Assembly: GCA_015501075.1 (NCBI GenBank)
Contig: JADNYJ010000034.1
Location: 221,159 to 285,158, forward strand
Source of the DNA: Gymnopilus junonius
Taxonomy: Eukaryota > Basidiomycota > Agaricomycetes > Agaricales > Galerinaceae
Direction: 5' to 3'
DNA: 64,000 nt
The notes below the pieces were generated by a model. The model searched no databases. It was given only the letters and a program-made list of their open reading frames with translations, and had not been told where the DNA came from. Made by a program: the position numbers and the translations under genes. Below, piece after piece: positions 37,373 to 48,090 of the stretch (the stretch's first letter is position 1; each line of letters starts with the position of its first letter).

Positions 37373-39616
37373 ATGAAACCTTCTGCTGTTGCCGTCGACT
37401 TTGGGACGAGTGATCCCGACGACTTTGAACAAATCCCTTATCCGCACTCTTCTTCAAATATCACTAATCCGACCCCCATCACCGCCAACACGTGGACATC
37501 CATTGACCGGGACGAGGAGCTGCCGTTGCACTACATGTCGGAAGAAAAGGCCAGGAGGAGGGTCAAGAACCCGCCAGCTGTACTGGGCCCAGTGGATGGT
37601 GCTGGCGAGTACGAGCATGTGAGCTCGGAGGAGAAGGAGAGGGATTATTACGAGTACGATGATCAGGGCAAGGATGTGTATTCCAAGCCCCGTCCTCTGC
37701 ACTCTGCGCGGTTGGGCAGCGGTCGTCCGCCGCAGCCTCCCCTGCCGCCTCCCACTTCCCTCGTAATTGTCCTTTCACCCGCACCCGCTCTCCACTAACT
37801 AACACCCCCCTCCCTTCCCCAGAAAGAGTTCCTCTCGCAGAACATGGACCACCTCCCGCCCATCATCTACACCCTCCTGTCCTGCTGGACCCGGTTCCAC
37901 CGCATCGGGGCCTCCAATATCGTCGTATGGGACGAGGCGCACTTTGGGAAATTCGGCTCGCACTACCTCAAGCGCGAGTTCTACTTTGACGTCCACCCCC
38001 GTTGGGGAAGATGCTGGTCGGCCTCGCGGGGTTGTTAGCGGGGTATGATGGCAGCTTTGAGTTTAAGAGCGGCGAGGCGTATCCGGAGAGTGTGCCGTAT
38101 GTCGCTATGCGGGTGATGCTGGCGTTGTTTGGGGTGGGGATGGTGCCGCTGGGGTGGTATACGAGCGTGGAGCTGGGGATGAGTCGGTGGGCGTGTCATT
38201 TGACGGCGTTGATGGTGTTGTTGGGTACGTGCTGGCATTTTGGAATTGGGATTTCTAGTTGAGCTGACTCGGTGTTCATTGTAGATGTGGGTTGGTTGTG
38301 CATATCTAGATTTATTCTACTGGACTCGATGCTCCTGTTCTTCACGTTCCTTACTGTTTTCTGTCTAACTAAATTTCATAATCAACAATACCAGCAAGTC
38401 TTTTTCTTCCTCTGTCGCTGACCAATAACTCACGCTTCCTCTCTTCCAGGTCATTCTCCGTCGATTGGTGGACATGGCTGTTCCTCACTGGGACCTCTAT
38501 CGGCGCCGTCACCAGGTAAGCTTTACCTCCATCTACCATGTGCCATCCTCACCTCACCTCACCTCCATAGTGTCAAAATGATCGGTCTGTTCGTCACCGC
38601 CCTCATAGGTGTCTACACCATCGAAGACCTCTGGGAGAAATTCGGCGACACCAAAATGACCTGGGTGCGTTATCTCTCTCACCAATACCACTAGTAGCCG
38701 TCTAATTTGATTTGACCCCACACAGCGCGAACAAGCTAAACACTGGGGCGCACGCGTCCTTTGTCTGATCGTTGTGCCCATCCTGGTGTTCATGCTCAGC
38801 TTCAAAATCCACTTTATGGTTTTGAACCATTCAGGTCCTGGGGATGCGCAGATGAGCTCTTTGTTCCAAGCTAATCTCGTCGGGAACGATTTCGCTCAGA
38901 ATCCTCTCGGTAAGCGTCTCACCCTCTCTTCCACACCCAAACACTCACACCCCTCTTCCCCACCCCTCAGAAATCGCGTATGGATCCAAAATCACACTGA
39001 AAAACATGGGCTGGGGCGGCGGCCTGCTGCACTCGCACGTGCAAACATACCCGGTGGGTCAAACCAGCAACAAGTGACGTGCTACCACTACAAAGACAAC
39101 AACAACGAATGGACCATCCTGCCTCGATGGAACGAGCTTCCTTACAACCCGACCTCGCCGGAACTACGATACCTCAAACACGGGGACACCATCATCCTGC
39201 GGCACGTCCCCACCACGCGGAATCTGCACTCGCACACGGTGCTGGCGCCCGTGACGAAGCTGAATTATGAGGTGTCGTGTTATGGGAACGAGACGATTGG
39301 GGACGATCACGATCATTGGCGGGTGGAGGTGGTGGATGACGTGAAGCGGGGAGGAAAAGGAGGGGATGTGGGTCGCATACACTCGTTGACGACGCGACTG
39401 AGGTTGAGGCATGAGACGCTGGGGTGTTATTTGAGAGCATCGAATGCGATTTTGCCGCAGTGGGGGTTCAAGCAGGTTGAGGTGAGCTGTGATAAGGAGG
39501 ATAATAAGGGTGATGAACATACGTATTGGAATGAGTGGTGTATGTTTGTTTTTTTCAATAATTCATTCGTTCATTTTCCTTTCGTCGTGCCAAGGAACAA
39601 TCAAAGGTCAAGTTAG
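37373..39616 (+). pseudogene. PMT2-type O-mannosyltransferase, copy 1 (3'-truncated)
   Basis: First of three copies of a dolichyl-phosphate-mannose:protein mannosyltransferase gene (ER membrane, GT39). The N-terminal exon is open from ATG 37373 ([20 protein letters not shown]). Then follow [34 protein letters not shown], the first-loop acidic motif DEAH..., [58 protein letters not shown] and most of the MIR region to [11 protein letters not shown]. One base is missing near 37999 (HPPLGK broken to HPRWGR). Homology to copy 3 stops just after 39540 within the next intron, so the C-terminal membrane domain is absent. The acidic N-terminal tail and GPGD.QM.SLFQA indicate the PMT2 subfamily. Confidence 0.85.
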
Positions 39617-39737
39617 TGAGCTTCTATTTGAGGCACAGATTTCCAAATATGGTATAGCGTGGTTTCAGGAGTGCATCTCCAAATTCTCTTTCACCCTTTC
39701 ATTTCTCAGACTGACATAGTTTCCCCTCCCCCGAAGG

Positions 39738-39840
39738 GCAAGCACAATGGGAAACATGGCAGGCACAATGGGAAACATGGCAAGTGCAATGGGAAACACA
39801 GCAAGCACAACCGGAAACAGTAAGCACATCCGGAAACACA
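39738..39840 (+). repeat. 21-bp minisatellite, about 5 units
   Basis: Consensus ggcaagcacaatgggaaaca plus one base, tandemly repeated with a few substitutions (ggcaggcacaatggg, ggcaagtgcaatggg, agcaagcacaaccgg, and a final shorter unit). The 21-bp period keeps frame, encoding GNMAGTM-like heptads on the plus strand. The spacer of unit 2 has only about three shorter units. Confidence 0.8.
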
Positions 39841-42131
39841 GTACTTACCTGGTGTTTTCGTACACTGCATCCAATACTTCAGCTGCTTTCGTACAGTTCG
39901 AGTCCTCGTGGTGTCATTTCTGTCATCACTATCTTCGCGGCTTTGTCCTCGTCACTCGCCTTTTCGTCCTGGTTGTTCTCGTCATCAGCAGTTTGAAAGA
40001 AAAGGAAGGCCAACAATACTCACTTTCAAGTTATCTATTTTTATCTTTCACTCTCGTCAGACAGTGATGATGAGGTGCGGAAGGTCTTCATATTCTTTTG
40101 CTCACCAAATCCTCGAAACAAACATGTCAGAACTGTTAAACAAAAGGCGGAAACCATATTACTCACCTCGTTTCATACAGATCTCAAAGTTCTGTACCCG
40201 CTTCAAGATTATGGTCAGCGCACTATCCAATGATTCTTTACTCACCTTATGTAACAGGACCATAGATCGTTAACAAGTCTTAGGCAGAATAGTACCATTC
40301 AAAATACTGGCAGAGTTTCCGGGTAGCAATGGGAGGAGGCACTGCTCATCGTTGCTTTTCTATCCCCTCTTTATACTTTTCTCTTTCTCCGGTCCTTCTT
40401 CTTCTCGCTTCTTCTAACCTTGATCCATCATTTCACTTGGCTTCTCGCTCATTCTCTGGACATCAAATGCTACGTTTATGGCATTCTAAATTTATCTTGC
40501 CTCCTCTCGTTATCATCCAATCCACCCCTCCTTTATATCTTTTTCAACACCCATGCTCTATGCACCCTCTCAACACTATTTTCTCTCCTGAAAGAGTCCA
40601 CCATCTCACTCAATTTCTCCCTTTGCAATATTCGTTGCACGTCAGTTTCAGTATTTAGTCTTCTCATTATGTAACCATGCTTCTAATTCTAATTCTGGTT
40701 CCATTCCGCGCACTTCCGATGATGACATCTCCACATTTTTGAACTTCTCCCTTCTCAGCCTACACCTTGGGACTCGACACTGTAAGATACCAATGTCAAA
40801 ACTCTATCTCCAATGTTTCCCAGATTTGCCTTATTTTATTTCATTCCTCATGTCCCATAATATGAATTAACATTGCACTTATTTACCCAAAGCTATTTTA
40901 GCTTCTGTATCCACAGAACTCCGAATCACCTTCTCAAGCGCATCTGCACAACAATACTTTATTCCGATTCATTTCTTCTAGCCTTCAACCACCAACAATC
41001 CCGACACATACTGCGCCATTGTCTGTTTAATTTAACGTTTCATACACTCCCTAAATTACATCTCTTGCTCCTTTGTCTGTGCAAAAAAAAAGGATGCACA
41101 GGTACACAGGTTAAAAATAGATGTCATAGTACTTCTGCATGTTCCACGCTCAACTTGGGAGGTAGTGTGCCAATCAGGTGCTCGTTCCTTTAACCATAGT
41201 GCTTCTTTTCTGACTAATAAAATATCAATGAAAGTTTCCGCCTTGAAAATAATTTCAGTGAGAAAATGCAACCAACATTTTGATTCAGCTGTGCGCCATC
41301 ACCGTATAGATTAGGGATAACTTCATGCGACTATCAGGTACTCCTGTAAGGAAGAATATGTGTGTGAGTCCAAATCAAAGATAAGTCGACTGGATCAAAA
41401 GCGCCGGATGCATGGAAGCACCTTCAATGAGATAATGGTGCTCAACAATGGCTATAATTAGATCACTGAAGAAAGACTTCTCCTCGCAATGAAATCAACT
41501 CGACGGCCCTCACATTCTCCAGGCTCAATACTTTAAATGGTAAACTTCAATCTTCAATTATCTGATGGCAAATGACCCTATTGACTGAGTACCAGCTGGA
41601 AATTGACCCTAAAACAGCCTCTGACATTATTCCTCGAGTAAATTTCATTGGTTTCTAACTTAAAATTATTTTCTCCTCCCTTGCTTATCACTTATAAAAT
41701 TTTATTCCTCTCCATTTAGCCTCTAAAATACGATCTCTCCATGTGCTCAGCCATTACCATTCAGTCCGATAAATTTTCACTTCATTTATTTCAATTTTCC
41801 TCTCTCTTCCTCTATAAAAATTTCCTTCTCCCTGAAACTCTTCACTTATATGCTACAGTATAAATACTAGACTTGTGTACTAGAGCTCTCCAGTAAATTC
41901 TACTGCATAAATCGACTCAGAAGCTATATAATAAGCAGAAGAATCACTCAAACCTTTCTCAAAGTACTCAAATCTCCGAAATCACAACTTACTTTGAAAG
42001 CTCAAAGCTATTTTATTACATCTACATACACCTACACCCATTTTGGATCTCCTGGAGTCCATCTAATGACCCCCATGAACTCACATCATTTCAACCCCTT
42101 CCTTTCAAACTATTGAGTTTTCCCTCATAGA

Positions 42132-42255
42132 TTGTCCTGGAAAGGAAGCACTATGGAAATCCAAATTTTATCATTTGTCTCATGATGACATCATTAAAGA
42201 ACTAGCTTGTTTTAATGGAAGACTTGTAAGTTTAGTCCCTGAAGAGTTAATTTAA
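42132..42255 (+). other. Coding-like fragment in spacer 1
   Basis: Open stretch reading DCPGKEALWKSKFYHLSHDD then IIKELACFNGRLVSLVPEEL before TAA. It is preserved almost unchanged at 50292-50415. The composition is protein-like, but I do not recognise the family. It may be an exon remnant of a transposon or spliced gene. Confidence 0.3.
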
Positions 42256-43759
42256 GTGCGAGTACTACACAACAGCACTGACCTACCCTCTCCTCCATCA
42301 CCGTTTCCACCTCATTTCCGCCTCCATTCCATCTTATGTAATTTAATGTAATCTTCGGCTCTCAGGAAGCAGCGCTTCCGGTTGACTAAAATATGTTGAG
42401 AAAATAGGAGGATGGAGGCTATTTCATTCCGAGATGAGTTCAAGCAATGTGCACAGTTTATTAAATGCACAGATCTACTGCAATTGATTCAGTAAGTAAC
42501 AGGTCATTACTGATTAAGGAATCCAAGTAGCGTCACGGAAATTGCCTGGTACAAGTTGCAAACATGCTTGCAAGTTTTAGTTGCCATCAACCATGGTCAG
42601 TTTAGCACGAAATAAGTTTACCGCAAAGAAAATGAGTGGATTAGGATATATAAGTAAAAGATAAGATGATATATTTCCAGATAATTGCACATATGGAGTT
42701 TGAGTAATTGAGGACATTGAGAAATGTTCACGGCACATGCTATCTGTTAAGCGCCCGTCTATTCCTCCATACCTGATTCACAATTCACTTCGTTTTCACA
42801 CCACAATTTAGCACTATCTAGGCCCAGTCATTTACTTTACATATATAAGGATGCAAATGACTATTCGCTTCTCGGAGAGAAATCTGACAACAAGGTGAGA
42901 TCACCTTGGTACGTATTTCTTGGCTTGATGAGAACACTGCATCCGGAAGAAACCAAGCAATTTAACAGCCAATAGAAATACTCCCGGATAATTATCTGAT
43001 GGAGTAGCCTATCTACTTGGTCCACGATCCCCAGCCGACTGAAAAAAATTTCAAATCTGGAGGTACGGAACTCGGAACCGCATACCCACCCATCTCTTCT
43101 CCTCCGTCCCCCATTCTGCGCTCAAACACGCATTTCCGCAAAACCGCACTTCTTCGGAGTTCGGCCCTAGCGTATGTTACCCATCAAAGATGCTGAGAAG
43201 CTTGAAAATTTTCACCACTAGCAGTGAAAAAAACCGCATGCAATGATTCTCGTTCATTCTGGTGTTCTGGAATTCAAATTTCTGAGAAGATTGTTGTTCT
43301 CGTTCTCTCATTCATTTTTTGACAGGCCTAGGCTCGGCTGTTGTTTCAGGTGTTTCGGGGTGACACTGTTCGGATGGACTATGTGTTCATCCTTCAGATA
43401 CAAGGTCGATATTGAGCACAATGATGAGTGTGCTATTAGGTCTATGCATTAATTGAAAGCAGATCAACTCAACTTGTTTGTTGCAGTCACAATGAAAAAT
43501 CAATACCCAACCTTACTCGATCCCATACTCGACGAGAGGTATATGGAGTAGCGGAGAACGATCAGTCCAATTGCGACGGAGGACAAGTCGAATTCCGTCT
43601 TTGCATCCATTCCGCCTATTCCGATCAAACTCGCTTTATTCCTCCGTCCCACTAGTACGCCCTGGGTCCGAATGATGCTAAGAATACATTTTATTTCGCT
43701 TGCAAGGGTACTACTAGTAGATACAGGGTAGACCAGAAATGTATATAAGCTACATGGAT

Positions 43760-45320
43760 TTTGGTAGCTTACTCCCCATCATCTGGTCGTCTCTCCTCCT
43801 CCTCCTCTTCTTCCTCCTCGTCCTCCTCTGCACCCGCCTGCATCTTCGCCACTGGACAGGCAGGCAAGCACAATGACGACGATGCTTGCGTGTTCACCTT
43901 GGAGGCGGTAGGTCTTTCCGTTGTGTTCTTCTGCCTTGCTTTGGTTGACGAGGTGATAATTCAGGCAACTGCCATTGTTTTCACGGTAAGCGACGCGATA
44001 TACTCCAGATCGGGATGAATACTCACTCACAATTCGCAGAGCACGCTCGACCGCCACTGATTTTCCTGCCCACCCATCGTAAGTTCTTCATTTCGATAGC
44101 ACGCCGTTTCGGTATTCACGCGGATGTTTCCCTAAAAAATCAGTTCGAAAACAACATGTGAGTCGTTGGGTATATCATCGAGAGGCAGACATGACGAAGG
44201 AGGGGCGATGCAGCTGTGGATTATGGAGGTAAGAATCCCGTTGGGCCCAAGGATGCTTACTCCTCATTTATTCTAGTGGACAGTGGCCGGTTTTGATCTG
44301 GCAGTGTGATCGAGGGTCGAGGAGATAAGAGGCGAGCTGTTACGTCCGAGGTAAGATTGGGCATATCAACATGAGGGAGGAGTTGGCAACTTACCGAACT
44401 CGTAGCCGCTCTCAGGGAGCACTGCTGCCTGTGCGTACGTGCGCGTATTCTCCCCCTCTTCGGTCTAATTCGAATCGGTCACAGGTGGTACGGCGCCAAC
44501 CGCACGTTCGAAAGCCATTGAAGTTCGACAGGAGAGGTGGGTGCGGCGCTCCCCATTCTTGGAGGGCGAGATGAGCTGGAACGAGGAATGTGAGCACGCA
44601 GCGCGGAATCCAAGTCTGGTAGACACTTACCTGATTCGTCTCAGCTTGCCAACCTTCCAACACCGCCAGAGGAGAACGACGCAGAGGGCGGCGGCGGAGG
44701 GCACGCCTAGCCATGCCGTGCAAGTCCCTTCCCCAGCCTATCTTCTCCGAAGCTGAATGCCGCCAGCGCGCCGACGTTGATGTAGATTTCCTGGTAGTCG
44801 AGACCGCTGTGCACGGATGTAACGAGTGGTTGACGACTGGGCGGGCTATACGTAAAGGATGGGACGGAAGGTGCTGACGGACGAAATGGATCTGGAAAGA
44901 AATGTTGGGTGAGTTACACGCGTCCGAACGCAGAATTCGAATCGTAACGTACCTATACGCAGCTGTCCACCCACCACACATGCCCAGGCCTATCAGAACG
45001 CGTCCACGACGGTCTCGTTGCGACTTGCGTTGGGTGCGAGAAGAGAGGTCGGAGGCAAGGGGAACGCGTCATCGGACTCGGTAAGCTGCCTGTTCGCGCC
45101 ATCTGTGAGTTGTGCCCATTTGAACAAAGATTTCAAATAAAAACATACCTAGGTAGCCCCTCCATACGCCCTGGCCCATCAGGATGCACACTCGCCATGT
45201 TGGGTGCGAGAACAGTAGGGTGCGAAAATGGGTGCTGATCGAAAGTTGTCGACGGAAGAGAGTGAGCTCGACAAGGGGAGAAGACGGAGGATCATTGGGT
45301 ATGCTGTTATCTAATCATTC
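43760..45320 (-). pseudogene. Broken spliced gene in spacer 1, unknown family
   Basis: Minus-strand blocks with donor-like GTATGT/GTACGT and acceptor-like CAG borders, for example AVERALRIVSEYSSRSGVYR, FNGFRTCGWRRTTCDRFELD, and SLLAPNASRNETVVDAF followed by two stops. Unit 2 carries the same blocks with indels, and some stretches are open in one unit only. Probably a decayed gene, possibly membrane-associated; function unknown. Confidence 0.3.
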
Positions 45321-45652
45321 GGTCTCGACTAACAACTCGCACTGAGCTTTGTCGGTGTAATTTCGAGCGCCGAATATAGACGTCATCGTCAGCGAGTGAT
45401 ATTTTGACGTGGCAGGCTAACAGAGCGATCATGTGTCTGCAGTTACCAAGCCTTTTTTGTCCTCAAAATATATCTCTCAAAAATACCGACCATACATCTT
45501 ATAGACAGCTACTAAAAAACTCGTCCTCTCTCTTCATCACAACGTTACAGGCCACAAAGCACCGCCTCTGCCCTCCGCAGCAGTCGTGACCTCCTCATCA
45601 AGCAGAAACGCTAGAACACATTGAAATCACAAAATTCCCACACGGTCTGGAG

Positions 45653-47840
45653 ATGAAACCTTCTGCTGTTGCCGTCGACTTTGGGACGAGTGATCCGACG
45701 ACTTTGAGCAAATCCCTTATCCACACTCCTCTTCTACTTTCCCTAGTCCGACCCCATCACGCCAACACGTGGACATCCATCGACCGGACGAGGAGCTGCC
45801 GTTGCACTACATGTCGGAAGAAAAGGCCAGGAGGAGGGTCAAGAACCCGCCAGCTGTACCGGGCCCGGTGGATGGTGCTGGCGAGTACGAGTATGTGAGC
45901 TCGGAGGAGAAGGAGAGGGATTATTATGAGTATGATGATCAGGGCAAGGATGTGTATTCCAAGCCCCGTCCGCTGCACTCTGCGCGGTGGGCAGTGGTCG
46001 TCCCCGCAGCCTCCCCTGCCGCCTCCCACTTCCCTCGTAGGTGTCCTTTCACCCGCAGCCGCTCTCCACTAACTAACCCACCCCTCCCTTTTCCCAGAAA
46101 GAGTTCCTCTCGCAGAACATGGACCACCTCCCGCCCATCATCTACACCCTCCTGTCCTGCTGGACCCGGTTCCACCGCATCGGGGCCTCCAACATCGTCG
46201 TATGGGACGAGGCGCACTTTGGGAAATTCGGCTCGCACTACCTCAAGCGCGAGTTCTACTTTGACGTCCACCCGCCGTTGGGGAAGATGCTGGTCGGCCT
46301 CGCGGGGTTGTTAGCGGGGTATGATGGCAGTTTGAGTTTAAGAGCGGCGAGGCGTATCCGGAGAGTGTGCCGTATGTCGCTATGCGGGTGATGTTGGCGT
46401 TGTTTGGGGTGGGGATGGTGCCGCTGGGGTGGTACACGAGCGTGGAGCTGGGGATGAGCAGGTGGGCGTGTCATTTGACGGCGTTGATGGTGTTGCTGGG
46501 TATGTGCTGGCATTTTGGAGTTGGGATTTCTTGTTGGGCTGACTGGGTGTTCATTGTAGATGTGGGTTGGTTGTGCATATCTAGATTTATTCTACTGGAC
46601 TCGATGCTCCTGTTCTTCACGTTCCTTACTGTTTTCTGTCTAACTAAATTTCATAATCAACAATACCAGCAAGTCTCTTTCTTCCTCTGCCACTGACTAA
46701 CCACTCACGCTTCCTCTATTCCAGGTCGTTCTCCGTCGACTGGTGGACATGGCTGTTCCTCACTGGGACGTCTATCGGTGCCGTCACCAGGTAAGCTTTA
46801 CCTCCATCTACCATGTGCCGTCCTCACTTTGCCTTACCTCCATAGTGTGAAAATGATCGGTCTGTTCGTCACCGCCCTCGTAGGTGTGTACACGATCGAA
46901 GACCTCTGGGAGAAATTCGGCGACACCAAAATGACCTGGGTGCGTTATCTCCACTATCACCCACCAGCCGATGTCCTTATTCTGATTTGATGCCACACAG
47001 CGCGAACAAGCTAAACACTGGGGCGCACGCGTCCTTTGTCTGATCATCGTGCCCATCCTGGTGTTCATGCTCAGCTTCAAAATCCACTTTATGATTTTGA
47101 ACCATTCAGGTCCTGGGATGCGCAGATGAGCTCTTTGTTCCAAGCTAATCTCGTCGGGAACGATTTCGCTCAGAATCCTCTCGGTAAGCCTCTCATCCTC
47201 TCTTCCAAACCCAAACACTCCACTCACGACCCTCATCCCCCCTCCAGAAATCGCCTATGGATCCAAAATCACACTGAAAAACATGGGCTGGGCGGCGGGC
47301 TGCTGCACTCGCACGTGCAAACATACCCGGTGGGCTCAAACCAGCAACAAGTGACGTGCTACCACTACAAAGACAACAACAACGAATGGACGGTCCTGCC
47401 TCGATGGAACGAGCCGCCTTACAACCCACCTCGCCGGAACTACGATACCTCAAACACGGGGACACCATCATCCTGCGACACGTCCCACCACGCGGAATCT
47501 GCACTCGCACACGGTGCTGGCGCCCGTGACGAAGCTGAATTACGAGGTGTCGTGTTATGGGAACGAGACGATTGGGGACCATCACGATCATTGGCGGGTG
47601 GAAGTGGTGGATGACGTGAAGCGCGGGGGGAAGGGCGGGGATGTGGGTCGCATACACTCGTTGACGACGCGACTGAGGTTGAGGCATGAGACGCTGGGGT
47701 GTTATCTGAGAGCGGCGAATGGTATTTTGCCGCAGTGGGGGTTCAAGCAGGTTGAGGTGAGCTGTGATAAGGAGGATAATAAGGGTGATGAACATACGTA
47801 TTGGATGTTTTTTTCATTAATTCATTCGTTCATTTTCCTT
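45653..47840 (+). pseudogene. PMT2-type O-mannosyltransferase, copy 2 (truncated, frameshifted)
   Basis: Second copy of the mannosyltransferase gene, in the same exon order as copy 3 from [15 protein letters not shown] (ATG 45653) to GDEHTYW (about 47807). It is truncated at nearly the same point as copy 1, with 12-13 more bases lost at the junction. Single-base losses relative to its sisters break the frame repeatedly: about 45694 (CCC to CC), 45788, 45990-46005, 46332, 47117, 47290, 47428 and 47487. Most are in runs of G or C. The C-terminal membrane domain is missing. A working protein is not expected, although residual sequencing error could account for part of the frameshifts; it cannot account for the truncation. 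Confidence 0.87.
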
Positions 47841-47901
47841 TTGTCGTGCGAAGGAACAGTCAAAGGTCAAGTTAGTACGCTTCTATTCGCGGCCCAGATT
47901 T

Positions 47902-47963
47902 CCAAATAAGGTATAGTGTGATTTGAAGAGTGCCAAATAAGGTATAGCGTGGTTTGAAGAGTG
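47902..47963 (+). repeat. 31-bp tandem duplication
   Basis: Two adjacent copies of ccaaataaggtatag followed by tgtgatttgaagagtg or cgtggtttgaagagtg (two differences). Unit 1 has one copy at the equivalent place (about 39645). It is therefore a change private to unit 2. Confidence 0.8.
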
Positions 47964-48026
47964 CATCTTCAAATTCTCTTTCACCCTTTCATTTCTCAGA
48001 CAGCCATAGTTTCCCCTCCCCCGAAG

Positions 48027-48090
48027 GGCAAGCACAACAGGAAACACGGCAAGTGCAATGGGAAACACAGGCACAATGGGAAACAAAGTA
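48027..48090 (+). repeat. 21-bp minisatellite, about 3 units
   Basis: Counterpart of the minisatellite at 39738-39840, with fewer and partly truncated units (ggcaagcacaacaggaaac, ggcaagtgcaatgggaaac, ggcacaatgggaaac). Confidence 0.7.

Larger units (their letters stand above)
39620..45320. other. Spacer of repeat unit 1
   Basis: About 5.7 kb with no intact gene, repeated at 47841-53470. It contains a 21-bp minisatellite, a strongly pyrimidine-rich plus strand (about 40340-42000), small coding-like fragments on the plus strand near 42132-42255 and 42414-42480, and on the minus strand a spliced-looking but broken gene (about 43760-45320). A CT-rich microsatellite lies near 43790-43835. A segment of about 94 bp at 41254-41347 is absent from unit 2. 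Confidence 0.6.
37045..45340 (+). repeat. Direct repeat unit 1 (PMT2 5' part plus spacer)
   Basis: First ~8.3-kb unit of a tandem duplication. It begins at the PMT upstream sequence (actgagcattgtcggtg, about 37058), covers a truncated PMT gene and a spacer, and ends where the same upstream sequence reappears at about 45341. Its left flank is unique sequence downstream of fibrillarin. Boundaries are by eye, within some tens of bases. Confidence 0.85.

Noticed and set aside
41310..41325. tagggataac string resembling part of a homing-endonuclease site
   Set aside because: Too short and without any endonuclease gene or intron nearby; chance match.
42891..42908. Near-perfect palindrome caaggtgagatcaccttg
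   Set aside because: Single short palindrome, not kept in unit 2, no associated feature.
44412..44981. 189-codon minus-strand frame
   Set aside because: It runs through likely introns of the broken spacer gene and is interrupted in the sister unit, so it is not a real reading frame as it stands.
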